From: Panax quinquefolius | Taxonomy: Eukaryota; Streptophyta; Magnoliopsida; Apiales; Araliaceae | DNA: 64,000 nucleotides | Direction: 5' to 3' | Assembly (NCBI GenBank): GCA_020205615.1 | Contig: CM035165.1 | Location: 87,296,005-87,360,004, forward strand | Program-made: the position numbers and the translations under genes | Shown: piece by piece, positions 11,193 to 22,770 of the stretch | How positions within the stretch are numbered: position 1 is the first letter of the stretch | How the letters are laid out: every line of letters begins with the position of its first letter | Notes under the pieces: model-generated | The model's database searches: none | What the model saw: the letters and a program-made list of their open reading frames with translations, nothing else | What the model was told of the DNA's origin: nothing

Positions 11193-12127
11193 TGTAACGA
11201 CCAAAAAATTCGGATCTTATTGTAAAATGATTTTATTAAATTAAATAATAATAAAATCATATTCTATGTGTTATCAAGATGGTTGTCATTGTATAACCTA
11301 TTGATGTTAGAATATCGTAGTATTTGAGCTACGTGGATGAATTAAAGTGTTTGAATTTCCAAGACAAAAATAAAAGTTTTTCGAGAAATTTTCTGAAAAA
11401 CACTATTCATCGGTATTTTTTCGGGATATAATTTTGAGTTTTCGAGAAATACGCAATGATGGAATAACAAAGTAAGATGGATTATGTAATAATAATCTAG
11501 TTATGGAAAATACGATATTTCGCTTGTGGACTTAATTTATAAATGTTAAGTAAAGCGAAGTGTTAAAGAATAAGTAATAATTGTATGATACTTGGTGTTG
11601 TACGAAGTAATAAAAACGAGTATAATCTGAAGTATTATCTGAGTTTGTATGAAGGATGAAATCGGTATACAAATTCTATATGAATTAGAATATAAGAATA
11701 ATGCATAAACTACATGTGTATGTATTATGAGATGTTAATGGACTTGGAGGATTGGTTAACCATTATACGCAAGACCAAGTGAATTAAAGGGTTAAGGCCC
11801 AATCATAAATTAATAAACCAATGAGTGTTATTAATGCAAAGCCCAAAGGATTTAGTAATCCAAGCCCAAGCTAGAATTCATGAGTGGTATGACCCATGGG
11901 GCAAACCATATTGATATGGTTGAATGTGGTGACCAAGTAATGTGTGATGACCAAGATAAGTGGTGACCAAGTATGTGTGGTGACCAAGACTTAGGAGTAA
12001 TGCCCAAGACTTTTAAGTAATGACCAAGTGTAGGATAAAAGTTGTGCCTTGCAAGTAATGAATAGTAAGGAGGTGGTTTAAGGAGGTGGGATGTTTTAAA
12101 GACTAAACTACCCTAACCTTGGAAATT

Positions 12128-12137
12128 CTATAAATAG
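12128..12137 (+). promoter_or_regulatory. LTR TATA box
   Basis: CTATAAATAG about 935 bp into the LTR, followed by a transcribed-looking AAG-rich stretch. It is equivalent to the TATA boxes of the other LTRs. Confidence 0.6.
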
Positions 12138-13780
12138 AAGAAGCTTGTAAGCCATTTTTTGGTTGTTCAAATAATCTAGACATCACAAAGTGCTTAAGTG
12201 TTAGAGAGATTAAGTTGCAAATAAGTCACTTCCATAAGCCAAGAAAGAAGAAGCTACTTATCAAAGACTTCTAAAGTAAGACTTCTTCTCCAAATATCTT
12301 CTATCTCTATCATGATAGGATGATAAGAAAAGTTGGATTAAGCAACATGAATGAGTAAGTAATGAACTTAAGCCACATAAGTTAGCAATAAGTCATTTGA
12401 ACTTATAAAAGTTATAAACTTATTGTAAGATAACTGTAAGACCCCGAAATTTTATTAATAAAATGAAATTTCCTCTATTTATTATTTTGAAATAGTAAGG
12501 GTTGATTTGATTAATGTGGATAGTTATGGGTAAAATACGCAAATATTTCAAAATAAGCAAGTGGTTATAAAATATTCATTATTGTTGGGGAATATTAAGC
12601 AGTGGTCGTGGAATATTAAATGCTTGTCGGGGAATATTAAATGCACGGTAGTATGACCATGTGTGGGCCCCATAACGAGCGATTGGAGGAAGAAAAGCGA
12701 CAAGAATAAGTTGTTTAAAAATAAGCAGGCGTAGTTATTACACAATTATCTTGTTAAAATACTAAATTGGTTAAAACACGATGATTACTGCGGTATTGCA
12801 CCAATTATTGATTCTTACGTAAGAAGGCACTACTCAATAATTATTACGATAATTCTTATTCGATATTTTATTTTATTGATTTAATAATTGTTGCGTTGAT
12901 ATTTTATATTCTTTGTTGTTTGATAATTGTCATTACACGATATTTTCATTATCGAAGCAATAATTCATATTATCTGAATAATATTATTAGATAACATTAT
13001 TGACAATGTCTAGAAAGTTACATCAAGAAGAAGTTTGGTCACCTAATTGCGGCATGATAAGGAAAAATTCTTATTGAAAGCCCCTCTTTCTGAGGAACTG
13101 CACGGTTATCGATGATTGTGATTACGTAATATTATTCGTGAATAATTAATTATTGATTTATATGATGAGAAAAATATTGATTTTATGTGGATATAGATGG
13201 AGAAAATTTTTTAATGTGACAATTGTTGAAAATTAAAATTTTATCTTTTTCTGATAAAATAATTCATTTAAATATATTATTATATTTTAATAATATAATA
13301 ATAGTGATATTTTTACAGTGAATGTGGAATATATGAGTATATGAGGAGGAAGAATATTTTTGTTACAATAAATATTTAAAACATGTTAAACATTTCGGTG
13401 GACCCCATTTCTTGACTGAAATTTGATTATAGACTGTAAAATTGTTCGTTTGTGGATTTTGGTCAATTTTTGTTTGGAATTTGGAAAAACTTTCTTCTGT
13501 AAAGTTGTAGAGAATTGAATTTCCTATAAAAATTCGTGAGATTCGAATTTTTTGATAAAAGGGCTATTTATTATGAATTATTGAAGTTTTGGAGTTCCAA
13601 AATAATTAATTTTTGGAAGTATAAAATATTTAAAATGACAAAAACATTTTTTGTCATTGTTGTGGGTCTTACATGTGTTAGAAGTGGCTGAATTCAGATC
13701 CTTAGAAGTGGGCGTAGGAATTGTAATATTAATATTAATATTTTAATAAATTTTATGCTTTGGTGTTCTAAGCATTTTCC

Positions 13781-13790
13781 TATAAATAGA
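13781..13790 (+). promoter_or_regulatory. LTR TATA box
   Basis: TATAAATAGA, about 1.35 kb into the solo LTR, at the position equivalent to 8051-8063. Confidence 0.6.
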
Positions 13791-14997
13791 GAGCTTTAGT
13801 TAGAATTAAAAATTACACCAGAAACTGAAGTTTTCTCTCTCTATATTATCGAGTGTATTCTTGTGAGTATTTTGATATCTTGAGTGTTGTTATACGGTGC
13901 AAGTTCGTTCAGCGTTATATCCGACATTCCAGTACTGCTCTTTTGAGGTAAGGGATAGTAAGGGATTTTAAGGGTTATTATGTTTTTTAGTTTTGAAATT
14001 TTTTTGAACCTTCAAAAATTCTGGAAAAATTTGAAATGATATTTTGATGAGTTTTGTAGATTGTGTCCAAAAATGGCGATTTTTGGATGTATAGATTAGG
14101 AGTTATGGATTTTATGAGAAAAGACTATTTTAAAAGTAACCGCTTATAACTCCTTGTGATTATCTCCAAAATTGATGAAATTTTTATTGGGGGTACATAT
14201 ATATAATATCAGTATACCGTATTAATTTCAGAATTTTTGGATAAAAGTATAATTTATGATAAATGTTTAAATATTCGGTGGTTTTGGCCATATGAAAAAT
14301 AGTAAATGAATTTTTAAAATTTCGAGAAAAATATATGTTCAATATGGGACTATGTTATGCTAAATCCAAGAAAAGAAATATTTTTGAAACTGATTTGGTA
14401 TTTTTTATGAAAATGTTCTAGTTATGAGTAAATGAATTAAATATGTTATGTGAAGTAAGAAAATTGGAAAATATGATTTTATGGCTTGAGAATCAGAAAT
14501 GAGGTATATGCAGATTTTTGATGAGGGTTTTGGTTATTGATGATGAAATCTTATGAGTTTGACATTTTTAGATGATTAAATGTATTAATTATTAAAGTGT
14601 AAATAATTGGATTAAATTATTTATAAGTTTAAGAAATGTTTAAAATATTGTTGTAATATTAATAATATTAGATTATGAGATTTCTAAGTGATTTATAACA
14701 TTTGGATTAAGGTGTTATAAATATGGATATGAATTTTATTATGAAACTTTATCTTTTAGTGTCGAGGTTACTAAAGCACGATATACGGTACTATGTGCGA
14801 ATCTGAGGTCTTATTCACTGACAAATTGGTTTCTTCTCCGACCAAATTATCGTTGATTTATGAATCTTACTTTTGAAATTAAAACCATATTTTGATTATA
14901 TTGTTTTTATATAACATTCTTATAACCCTAATGATGATATTTTTCTTTGACTTGAGTGTAAAGATGGGTAGATTATTGGTATGATCGTGACTATAGG

Positions 14998-15262
14998 TTC
15001 TCTTTGGCTCGTAGTGCAAAGATGACTTGTTGATGAATATCTTAGCCTGTAGTGCAAAGATGAATTATAAATGAATATCTTTTGCTCGTAATGCAAAGAT
15101 GACCTGTTGTTGAATATCTTTAGCCTGTAGTGCAAAGATGAATTATTGATGAATATCTTTGGCTCAGTGTGCAAAGATGACTTTTGTTGTTGAATATCTT
15201 TGCTTTGTAGTGTAAAGATGAATCTGTTGATGAATTTCTTTGGCCCGTGGTGCAAAGATGAA
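14998..15262 (+). repeat. Tandem array of about 50-bp hairpin units in an LTR
   Basis: At least five units of the form GAATATCTTTGGC, YGTAGTGCAAAGATGAA and a short spacer. In each unit ATCTTTG pairs with CAAAGAT around a loop of about ten bases. The equivalent array is found in every LTR of the family in the window with varying copy number. Confidence 0.8.
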
Positions 15263-18200
15263 TTTATTAGTATGATTATGAGCGAGGAACGTGATTCGGT
15301 ATAACCATGATATTTGATGTTTCGAGGTAAAGGCAGGTGATGAAAATTATCTTCGTCCCGGATGAGAAGAAGAATTTAGAATCACAATTATGATTATGAG
15401 TTATTCATATGATTGTGGACAGGAGGCTGTTGATTGATGTTACGAGGATAAAACATTGTTGGTGGACTTTTAACGTGGAAAAGACAATAGACTTTATAGT
15501 CTATTTGACTCTTTTAATGGATTGCTTCGTTCATTAAACTATGGTTGAAAAGTTTTATCATCTACCATATGTTCTAAATCTCTGATTTATTACTAACGAA
15601 GGCTATTGATAATTTAATTATCTTTAGTCATGATATTCTTTACTGGGCTATTTGTGCTCACCCTTTTGCTTTACAATTCCTTTCAGGTAATAAGAGTGTA
15701 GCTGGGTTGAGCGGGGATAACAAGGGAATAGAACGGTGGTCTATAGTTGTTGAGGTTCTCCCTAAAGAGTATGGAAATGATTTTATTGAGGACTCTGGTG
15801 TGTTGTATTTTATACATCATTTAATAGTTATATTTGATGAATCAAATAGGGCGAGGCGAACCCAACTTTAGAAGGGTGTTTTGTCACTATCATATAAGAT
15901 GTCTAATGACATACAAACTCGTGTTATCATAAGACAAGGTTGTGCACATCCACTTGCTGAGTATATCTACGAGCACTACCTATATGATCTTGGAGTTTAT
16001 TTGAAATATAATTTTCACTTGAAGACAATGGAGATAATTATATGTCAAGAGAAGACTCACCACTAGAAAGAACATGATAGTAATCTTCTCATTTTTCTTT
16101 GGGGTCTATAAGGTCAACCAAGGATAATTCTGTGGGCATATGATATCTATTATAACCTAGACGCATGGCCTCCCATGTACGAAGGTTTTCTTGAGCACTT
16201 TCCAAGGATTTTAATTTCTAAAACAGTTATTGACTGTACTTTTATGTAATGTATCAATGTGAGGTGTTGTCCATAATTGGGACATGAGTCACAGTTGGTA
16301 TTAAAACTCACAGTACATGTATTGTTGTATTTTGCACAAAAAATGTGATAATGAAGTTGTAGTTATTTTCTGTACCATGTATTTGGCGACTCAGAATAGG
16401 TTGGATGGATTGGACCTATTTTGGGGGCGTCACAATAACCTTGAATGTTAAGTATGAAAATATGATCATGAAATGAGTTATCAAGAGAAGTGAATTGAGC
16501 ACTTAAATGATCATATGTATCATGTATACCTAAGTTAAGTTATATGTTAAGAACATATAAGAAATGATGTTTAAGAAACTTTAACTTGTCATAAGTCATT
16601 AACCATGAAATCTTAAGTAGTTTATAGTTGACAAGATATAAATTCATGGAGAATAAGTCTAAAATCCAACAATGATTATAAGTTGTTGTATTAAGTATGT
16701 TAAGATGTTCACATGATGAATAAAGTTCATTTGTAATGTTGAACAAATCATAAGGAGGAAGAATTGCCGGAATTTGCACGATTGGACGATAAACGTCGAA
16801 TACGTAAAATTCTCGGAATGGAAGTCAAATTTTGTGTTTGATCATGAAACCATTGTTTTACAATAGAGACAAGTCATAATTGGCATTTAAGAGTTGCGGA
16901 CTCGAAAATGACCGGATTCTGACTTAGAACGAAGAAACGAGCATTGAACGTTCACGAACGTTTATCGTTTACGTTAAAAATGAACCAATAGGTGAATTTT
17001 TAGTAAACAAAGTCAAATAGATAAAATTCTTGAATGGTCATGTAGAGTACGTAAATTGTGAACTGTAGGCTTTTGAATGAGCCAATTCGGACTTATAACG
17101 AAGAAGTTATGCGTCCGGGAAGTTCACAAAATTTCAAAAGCGAAAATTATTATTTGGTGCATAGAGTTGGCGGCATGCTTTCAACCCTAAACAAAAAGAC
17201 CCACGCCATGACGCGAAACGATAACTGAAGTCTCTCGCAAGAGTTACATGTTGTAGCGAACCTTAGTTCATAAGTGGCGGCCATGCATATTTCATGAAAC
17301 GATATCAAAATTTTTTGAGTGTGGCGTGCTGACCCCATTAAAAGTAAGGACTCATGCCATGATGTTGCATGCCGCCAAGTCCGGAAAATGGTATAAGAGC
17401 TCATTACAAAGACTCTGAGATGTCGAGATAAAGTGGCCATATGACTAGATCTCGAAACAAAGATAGTAATGGAATTTTCTAAGTATAAAGAAAAGAAATG
17501 GAAGTAAACATAACTTAAGGAAGGTAATGTAACATTGATTTAACTTTGTTAAACCTTAAGGATGATGTATAAAGGTGGAGATAACCTAGTCAAATATAAT
17601 GCAAGCATAATGATAAACCGGAACAAATATTAAATGAATCTAATACACAATTAGATTGAAATAAAGGGTATGATATAGTCATACACATACTTAATTATAT
17701 GTGACCTAATGTAAGGCGTTATGTGATCATGTATTGTAGAGACTTGAACGACTTGAACATAAAGTTAATTTACCGTAGCAGACGCTAAAGGCAAGTATTC
17801 TAACTCTTGTCTCAGTTTAATCTGAACAAGTTTTTGAGGTTCATGTATTCTTTCGCATGAATTGAAGTATGTTGAAGTTGAAGCCAATTCCTTTGGCTAG
17901 ACTGGATGTATTGATAATCTATTCATGTATTATCAAATGTTGTTATCTTTTGTCAACTACTTGATATGGTTTTCAAAAGAAGACTGAAATGTTAAACAAA
18001 TGTTTTGTCGGTAAAACGACAGGCACGTGAGGTTGCCAAATACTTAAACGTGCATACGTTTAATGGATGTAGTGTTGATCAACATAGAGTACAATAGGCT
18101 GATCACCTAGAAGTGCTCGTAAGTAATATCGGGCTTACGGACTTTCTTTCGGGTTGTCCTTTTCCAATAAATAATGAATACTCGAGGTCTCTGACCGGAG

Positions 18201-18685
18201 TGAATGTTTTACTAATACTGTTGTTATTGTAAAACATTTTGAAAGAAAAGATGAAGTGCTATTTTGAATTATCAATAGTACTTCATAACTATTGTTCAGT
18301 TATCGAAGATATACGATTTGTATGTGTCAAGCATGTTGTTATTAAATTGTTATACTTGCTGAGCTAGTTATGCTCACTCTTACTTGAACCATATGAATGC
18401 AGCTAAGACTGAACGTTCCGAAGGATCGAAAAAGGATAAGGGAAAAGCTAAGGCAGATTACTAAGCTATTTTGTAATAGTATAGGTCTATTGTTGTAATT
18501 TAACTGATATTATGACAAAGAACCTTTGTAACGGGTATAGAACTTGGGAAATGTAAATATTACTTTAAATCTATAGAAGTTATGTTCGTTCTTTGAGACT
18601 TTTCAATTGAATGGATGTATGAATGTTGTACAGTATAGCACCATCTATCGGGTTGGAAGATACCCAGATTTGGGGGCGCTACAAG

Positions 18686-18699
18686 TTGGTATCAAAGCC
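18686..18699 (+). other. Primer binding site of the nested gypsy element
   Basis: TTGGTATCAAAGCC two bases after the LTR end; complementary to initiator tRNA-Met. Confidence 0.8.
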
Positions 18700-18865
18700 T
18701 AGGTTATAAAACTTAAGGGGGAAAGTAGAACCTTAAGTCATAACCTTATGAAAGAATAAAGAAGTAAAGGATGGAAAGTAACCTTATAAAAATGCATTAT
18801 ATTATGTTATGTATTTCTATTATTTTACTGACGTGTACTAATCAAACTATATTGTTTTATTGTAG

Positions 18866-19405
18866 ATGTCAGGAGAAAATGATATGTATAGAGATATACA
18901 TGTAGTAAGCGAGGATTCAGTTAATCGGGTAGAGATACTACCAAATCCCGTAGCCGTAGAACCAGAATTGGTGACCATCGAGTCGGGAGACTCAGACGAC
19001 TTAGACTACATGTCTATATTTGATGGCATGTTAGAGGAGGAGAAGGACGTGATGTCCTTTGACCAGGTTCCACCTACAGAGACCCAGGTTCCACCTATAG
19101 AGGAAATATCTACGGGGGAATCAATGAAGGCACTGTTTATGTTAGTATTGGATAGGAATGTCCATTACTGCCAAGAGGTTAAGGAGTTGAAAGAGGAACT
19201 CCGAGCTGTCCGTGAGGACAAGATTAGTATGGAAGGAATGTGGGAAGAGGAGCATGATGATAGAGTCCTAGCTATGGACAAAGTCCAAGATTTGAGGGGA
19301 GAAGTCTTTGAGCTCAAGCAGGAGCTAAAGACTAAGAAGCGGAAGTTGGAGAGGATGTCCTATATTCATAGGAGTTCCCATGTAGATTTCAATGACAGTA
19401 GGTAA
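18866..19405 (+). CDS. Gypsy Gag N-terminal segment, coiled coil
   Basis: A 179-residue open frame beginning MSGENDMYRD, about 165 bp after the PBS, where Gag should start. Residues 1-75 are acidic. There is an imperfect VPPTETQ/VPPIEE repeat around residue 72-85. Residues about 105-170 are a Glu/Lys/Leu-rich heptad pattern typical of a coiled coil. It ends at a stop before the capsid domain, which resumes at 19975 after about 570 bp of non-coding sequence. Either an insertion or intron-like segment separates the two, or this is a separate small ORF. The intact frame over 179 codons, in an otherwise decayed element, is notable. Confidence 0.65.
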   Translation: MSGENDMYRDIHVVSEDSVNRVEILPNPVAVEPELVTIESGDSDDLDYMSIFDGMLEEEKDVMSFDQVPPTETQVPPIEEISTGESMKALFMLVLDRNVHYCQEVKELKEELRAVREDKISMEGMWEEEHDDRVLAMDKVQDLRGEVFELKQELKTKKRKLERMSYIHRSSHVDFNDSR

Positions 19406-19974
19406 TGGATATCGTGTAGAAGCAGATGACCCGTCCATACCATCGAAGAGAGATGTTATTACCGGTTTGGCCAGAGAAGATTTTGAGAATGCCTTACGGC
19501 AGATGTAATCTAGCAATAGCTAGAGTAGAATAGATATGTAAATATTACGTATCTAGTAATGACGTAAAACCCTCTTTTGTATAACAAAGGGTAGTCTTTT
19601 GTAAATCCCAATTTTTGGAAAGTAATTGCGGGATGGAAATGTAATCAGCTAAAACTTGAGTAATGTAAACAATGTAGTATTATACTACAAGTTATGAATC
19701 AATATAAATCTTTTTATGGAATATGTTGAGTAATGAGTATGAGTTGTTGTTTTATTACAAATAATAACAAACCAACAAGAATAAAGTAATAATGATGTGT
19801 TGTTTTCTTAACAACAAAATCTTTGCCAAGAAGGAGACAACGAGATCGGTATTAATGTTAACCAACCCAGGAGGGTGGTCCTGGATTAATCCAATGCGGG
19901 AGTTCGTTAATCATTAACAGTACGCATTTAAATAAACGAGGGCTAATGTACCCGTAATTCTCGGAGTAATCTGA
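19406..19974 (+). other. Non-coding gap within gag
   Basis: AT-rich sequence with stops in all plus frames, between the coiled-coil ORF and the capsid domain. It contains no recognisable transposon ends. I cannot tell whether it is an old insertion, an intron or a true intergenic spacer. Confidence 0.5.
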
Positions 19975-20793
19975 GCTACTACTTTTAAGGATTTTAAAAG
20001 TGTAGGTCCACCGAAGTTCAAAGGAACTACGGACCCTATAGAAGCCCAGACATGGGTAAAAGAAATTGAGAAAGCATTTGTAATAGTAAATGTTCAGGAG
20101 GGTCAAAAGGTTGCCTTTGCAACCTATTTGATGAAAGGAGAGGCCAACTTCTGGTGGGAGGCAAACCAGGCTAGGGCCGATATAGGAAACCTAACGTGGG
20201 AGAGGTTCAAGGAGATTTTCTTCGAGAACTATTTTCCCACGAGTATGCAAGGGAGAATGGAGATGAGGTTTCTAGAATTGAGACAAGGGGATATGACAGT
20301 TCCCCAGTATGCTGCCAAGTTTAATGAACTGGCACGATTTGCTCCACACCAAGTGGACACTGAAGTGAGAAAGGCTAGAAGGTTTGAGCAGGGCTTGAAA
20401 CCCTGGCTCTATAGCCTAATCTCTGTGTTCCAAAGTACTTCCTTTGGAACCATACTAGAAAATGCAATAATTGCCGAAGGTGGGAATGAGGCTCTTAGCC
20501 AGTACCACAAAGATAAGAAGACCAAAGGCGGGGTTGATAGAGGAACCAAGGCCAGGGGAGCCAAAGGAAGTGGCGACGGTCGAAAAGAAAGGGCTTTAAC
20601 TCGGGAATCTGGGAGTGAATCAAGGGACTCAAGAGGAGGATGGAGGCTCAGAAACTGCGGGAAGACTCATTTAGAGTCTGTCTCAAAGGTAAGGCGGTAT
20701 ATTATAATTGTGGATAGGAAGGGCACATTTTGCCAAACCGTCCCAATCGAAAAAAATCACGGATGCTTTGTATGTGGATCAACCACCACATAG
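19975..20793 (+). pseudogene. Gypsy Gag capsid domain (Retrotrans_gag)
   Basis: Open from 19975 without an obvious start codon; the first Met is at 20128. The frame has the Retrotrans_gag pattern: P-P-K-F-K-G, A-x-x-W, then LMKGEANFWWE, LTWERFKEIFFENYFP, MEMRFLELRQGDMTVPQYAAKF, and FEQGLKPWL. From about residue 170 it turns into a basic Gly/Ser/Arg region. The zinc knuckle after this is decayed: one Cys-Gly pair and a Gly-His remain, with a stop between them (about 20700-20740). Gag forms the particle and packages RNA; this copy has lost a working knuckle. Confidence 0.85.
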
Positions 20794-20893
20794 CAAAACG
20801 ACCGAAGAAGGGATAGAAGGAAATAAGGGACCTAATAGCGGGAAGTTAGCTATTAGTGGTCCAACTCAAATGGGGAAATCAATGGCCCGCACT

Positions 20894-21485
20894 TTTAATA
20901 TAACGATCCAAGATCTTGGTGACATCGGGGATGTAGTTGCGGTATTATTCCGATCAACAATATAAATGCATACGTGTTATTTGATTCGAGTGCTACTTGA
21001 TCGTTTATAGCATGTGATTTTGCTAGACGATTAGAATTATTTCCCAAAAATTGCCTATACCTTTGAACATTAAGGTAGCAAACGAAGAGATAATTCCTGT
21101 TGAAGATATTCATAGGAGTTGTTGCATAGAGGTACGTGGTTGTAAGTTATCGATAGATTTAATACCGATAAAGTTAGGAGAATTCGACGCAATTCTCGGA
21201 ATGGATTGGTTGATTAACCATGGAGCAATTATAGATTGCCAAAAGAAATGTGTGAGCATCAGGACGTTGAAGCAACCTCCTGTAGTATTTTACGGTAGTA
21301 AATTGTCGGGACGTCCGTGTTGCCTTACGATGACACAAACTAGAAAACTTTTAAGAAAAGGTTGTGTAGGTTACCTATGCCATGTTGTTGATACCCAGAG
21401 GGTGGGAGCAACCATGGAACAAATACCTATAGTAAACGAATTCATGAATGTATTTCCAAGTGAGTTACCGGTTCTGCCGCGATAG
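20894..21485 (+). pseudogene. Gypsy aspartic protease
   Basis: Frames 20894-20965 and 21051-21485 together cover the protease. The active-site loop at 20983-20997 reads D-S-S-A-T and is followed by a stop, where family members have D-S-G-A-T/S-H-S-F. The catalytic-loop glycine is therefore replaced and the frame is broken. The second half is intact, with VANEEIIPVEDI, LIPIKLGEFDAILGMDWL and the linker to RT. The family enzyme matures Gag-Pol; this copy should be inactive. Confidence 0.8.
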
Positions 21486-21496
21486 GGAGATCGAAT

Positions 21497-22330
21497 TTGT
21501 GATAGAACCATGCGCGAGAGCGGCACCGATCTCGAAACACCGTACCATATGGCGCCTGTGGAAATGAAAGAACTAATGGTTCAGCTACAGGAACTATTGG
21601 ACAAGAAGTACATTCAACCAAGTGTTTCGTCGTGGGGAGCACCCGTGTTGTTTGTCAAAAAGAAAGACGGATCGTTAAGGCTTTGTATCGACTATCGAGA
21701 GTTGAACAAGTTAACGATAAAGAATAAATACCCATTGCCCAGGATCGATGATCTCTTTGATCAATTGAAAGGGCAAAAGTATTTTCTAAAATAGATTTAA
21801 GAAGCGAGGTATCATCGGTTGAAGGTTAGGAAGGAAGATATACCAAAGGCGCATTCGTGACTCGTTATGGTCATTACGAGTTTACGGTGATGTCATTTGG
21901 GTTGACGAATACACCGCTACATTTATGGATATGATGAGCAGTGTTCAAATTATATTTGGACAAGTTAAATCGTAGTGTTTATCGATGATATTCTAGTCTA
22001 TTCTAAGGCGCCGTAAGATCATCTTTGAACACTTAAGATTAGTGTTGGAGACACTAAGGAAGGAGAAGTTATATCTGAAATTCACCAAATGTGACTTTTG
22101 GGCCGGAAAAGATGCGATTTTTAGGTCATGTCATTGACGAGAGGGATTCGATGGATCCAAATGAAGGTGGAAGCGGTAATGAATTGGGAACAACCGAAAA
22201 CGCCGGGTGAGGTGCGGAGTTTCCTAGGGTTAGCGAGGTACTTATCGAAGATTTATCCAAGATTTTTCGAAGATAGCTACCTCGTTGACTAACTTAACAA
22301 GGAAGACGGTGAAATACGTATGGGCGGATA
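21497..22330 (+). pseudogene. Gypsy reverse transcriptase
   Basis: 21510-21794 encodes the fingers region with [37 protein letters not shown] and [14 protein letters not shown] stop follows YFLK, after which small indels shift the frame repeatedly. The catalytic box is still readable at about 21975-21999 as F-I-D-D-I-L-V-Y-S-K. A thumb segment with FLG and the connection domain follow out of frame. It is recognisably Ty3/gypsy and closest to the chromovirus pattern, but not translatable. Confidence 0.85.
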
Positions 22331-22394
22331 AATGTGAAGAGCAGCCAAAGAATGTAAGAAGAGATTAAGTGAAGCTCACCTTTGTCATTGCCGG

Positions 22395-22770
22395 ATGACA
22401 CGGGAAATTTTATATTGTATAGTGATGCTTCGCATAAAGGACTTGGTTGTGTGCTTATTCAAAGATGGCAAAGTCATTGCTTATGCATCTCGGCGATTGA
22501 AGGATTATGAGAAAGTTTACCCTACTCATGATCCGGAACTAGCAGTGATGATGTTGCCCCAAAAGATATGGAGACATTATCTTTATGGGGAAAAATGTGA
22601 GATATATACTGGACCATAAAAGTCTAAAGTATATCTTCACTCGTAAGGAGTTGAATATGAGACAGAGAAGATGGTACTGGAGTTGATAAAGGATTATGAT
22701 TGTGAAATCAGTATCACCACGAAAGGTCGATGTAATTACTGAAGCCTTAAGTAGGAAGGGTCGGGAAAAG
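22395..22770 (+). pseudogene. Gypsy RNase H
   Basis: The frame 22395-22619 contains [29 protein letters not shown], then W-R-H-Y-L-Y-G. This is the beginning and middle of the Ty3/gypsy RNase H, which removes the RNA template during reverse transcription. The expected TDHKSL motif is present just after as shifted codons (about 22610-22630), and the R-Q-R-R-W stretch follows near 22655. Two frameshifts lie within the domain. Confidence 0.78.

Larger units (their letters stand above)
12435..16434 (+). mobile_element. Solo Tekay-like LTR, 4.0 kb, with perfect target duplication
   Basis: Begins TGTAAGACCCCGAAATTT and ends TTGGGGGCGTCACA. It is flanked on both sides by ATAAC (12430-12434 and 16435-16439). 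The host LTR continues across the insertion, so no internal region remains: LTR-LTR recombination has left a solo LTR. TATA box TATAAATAGA at 13781-13790. The hairpin repeat array is at 14998-15262. It is related in sequence to 5349-9191 along most of its length. Confidence 0.93.
11193..18683 (+). mobile_element. 5' LTR of the nested gypsy element, itself split by a solo LTR
   Basis: Starts TGTAACGACCAAAAAATTCG and ends TGGGGGCGCTACA, directly followed by the PBS. Removing the solo LTR at 12435-16434 and one target duplication leaves about 3.5 kb. A TATA box (CTATAAATAG) lies at 12128-12137. Its sequence differs from the TGTAAGACC LTRs around it, so it is another family of the same lineage. 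The short open frames inside have no recognisable content. Confidence 0.82.

Noticed and set aside
16540..17440. Minus-strand open frames of 79 and 96 codons in the nested gypsy LTR
   Set aside because: No recognisable domain, and they sit within LTR sequence. Shadows of AT-rich non-coding DNA.
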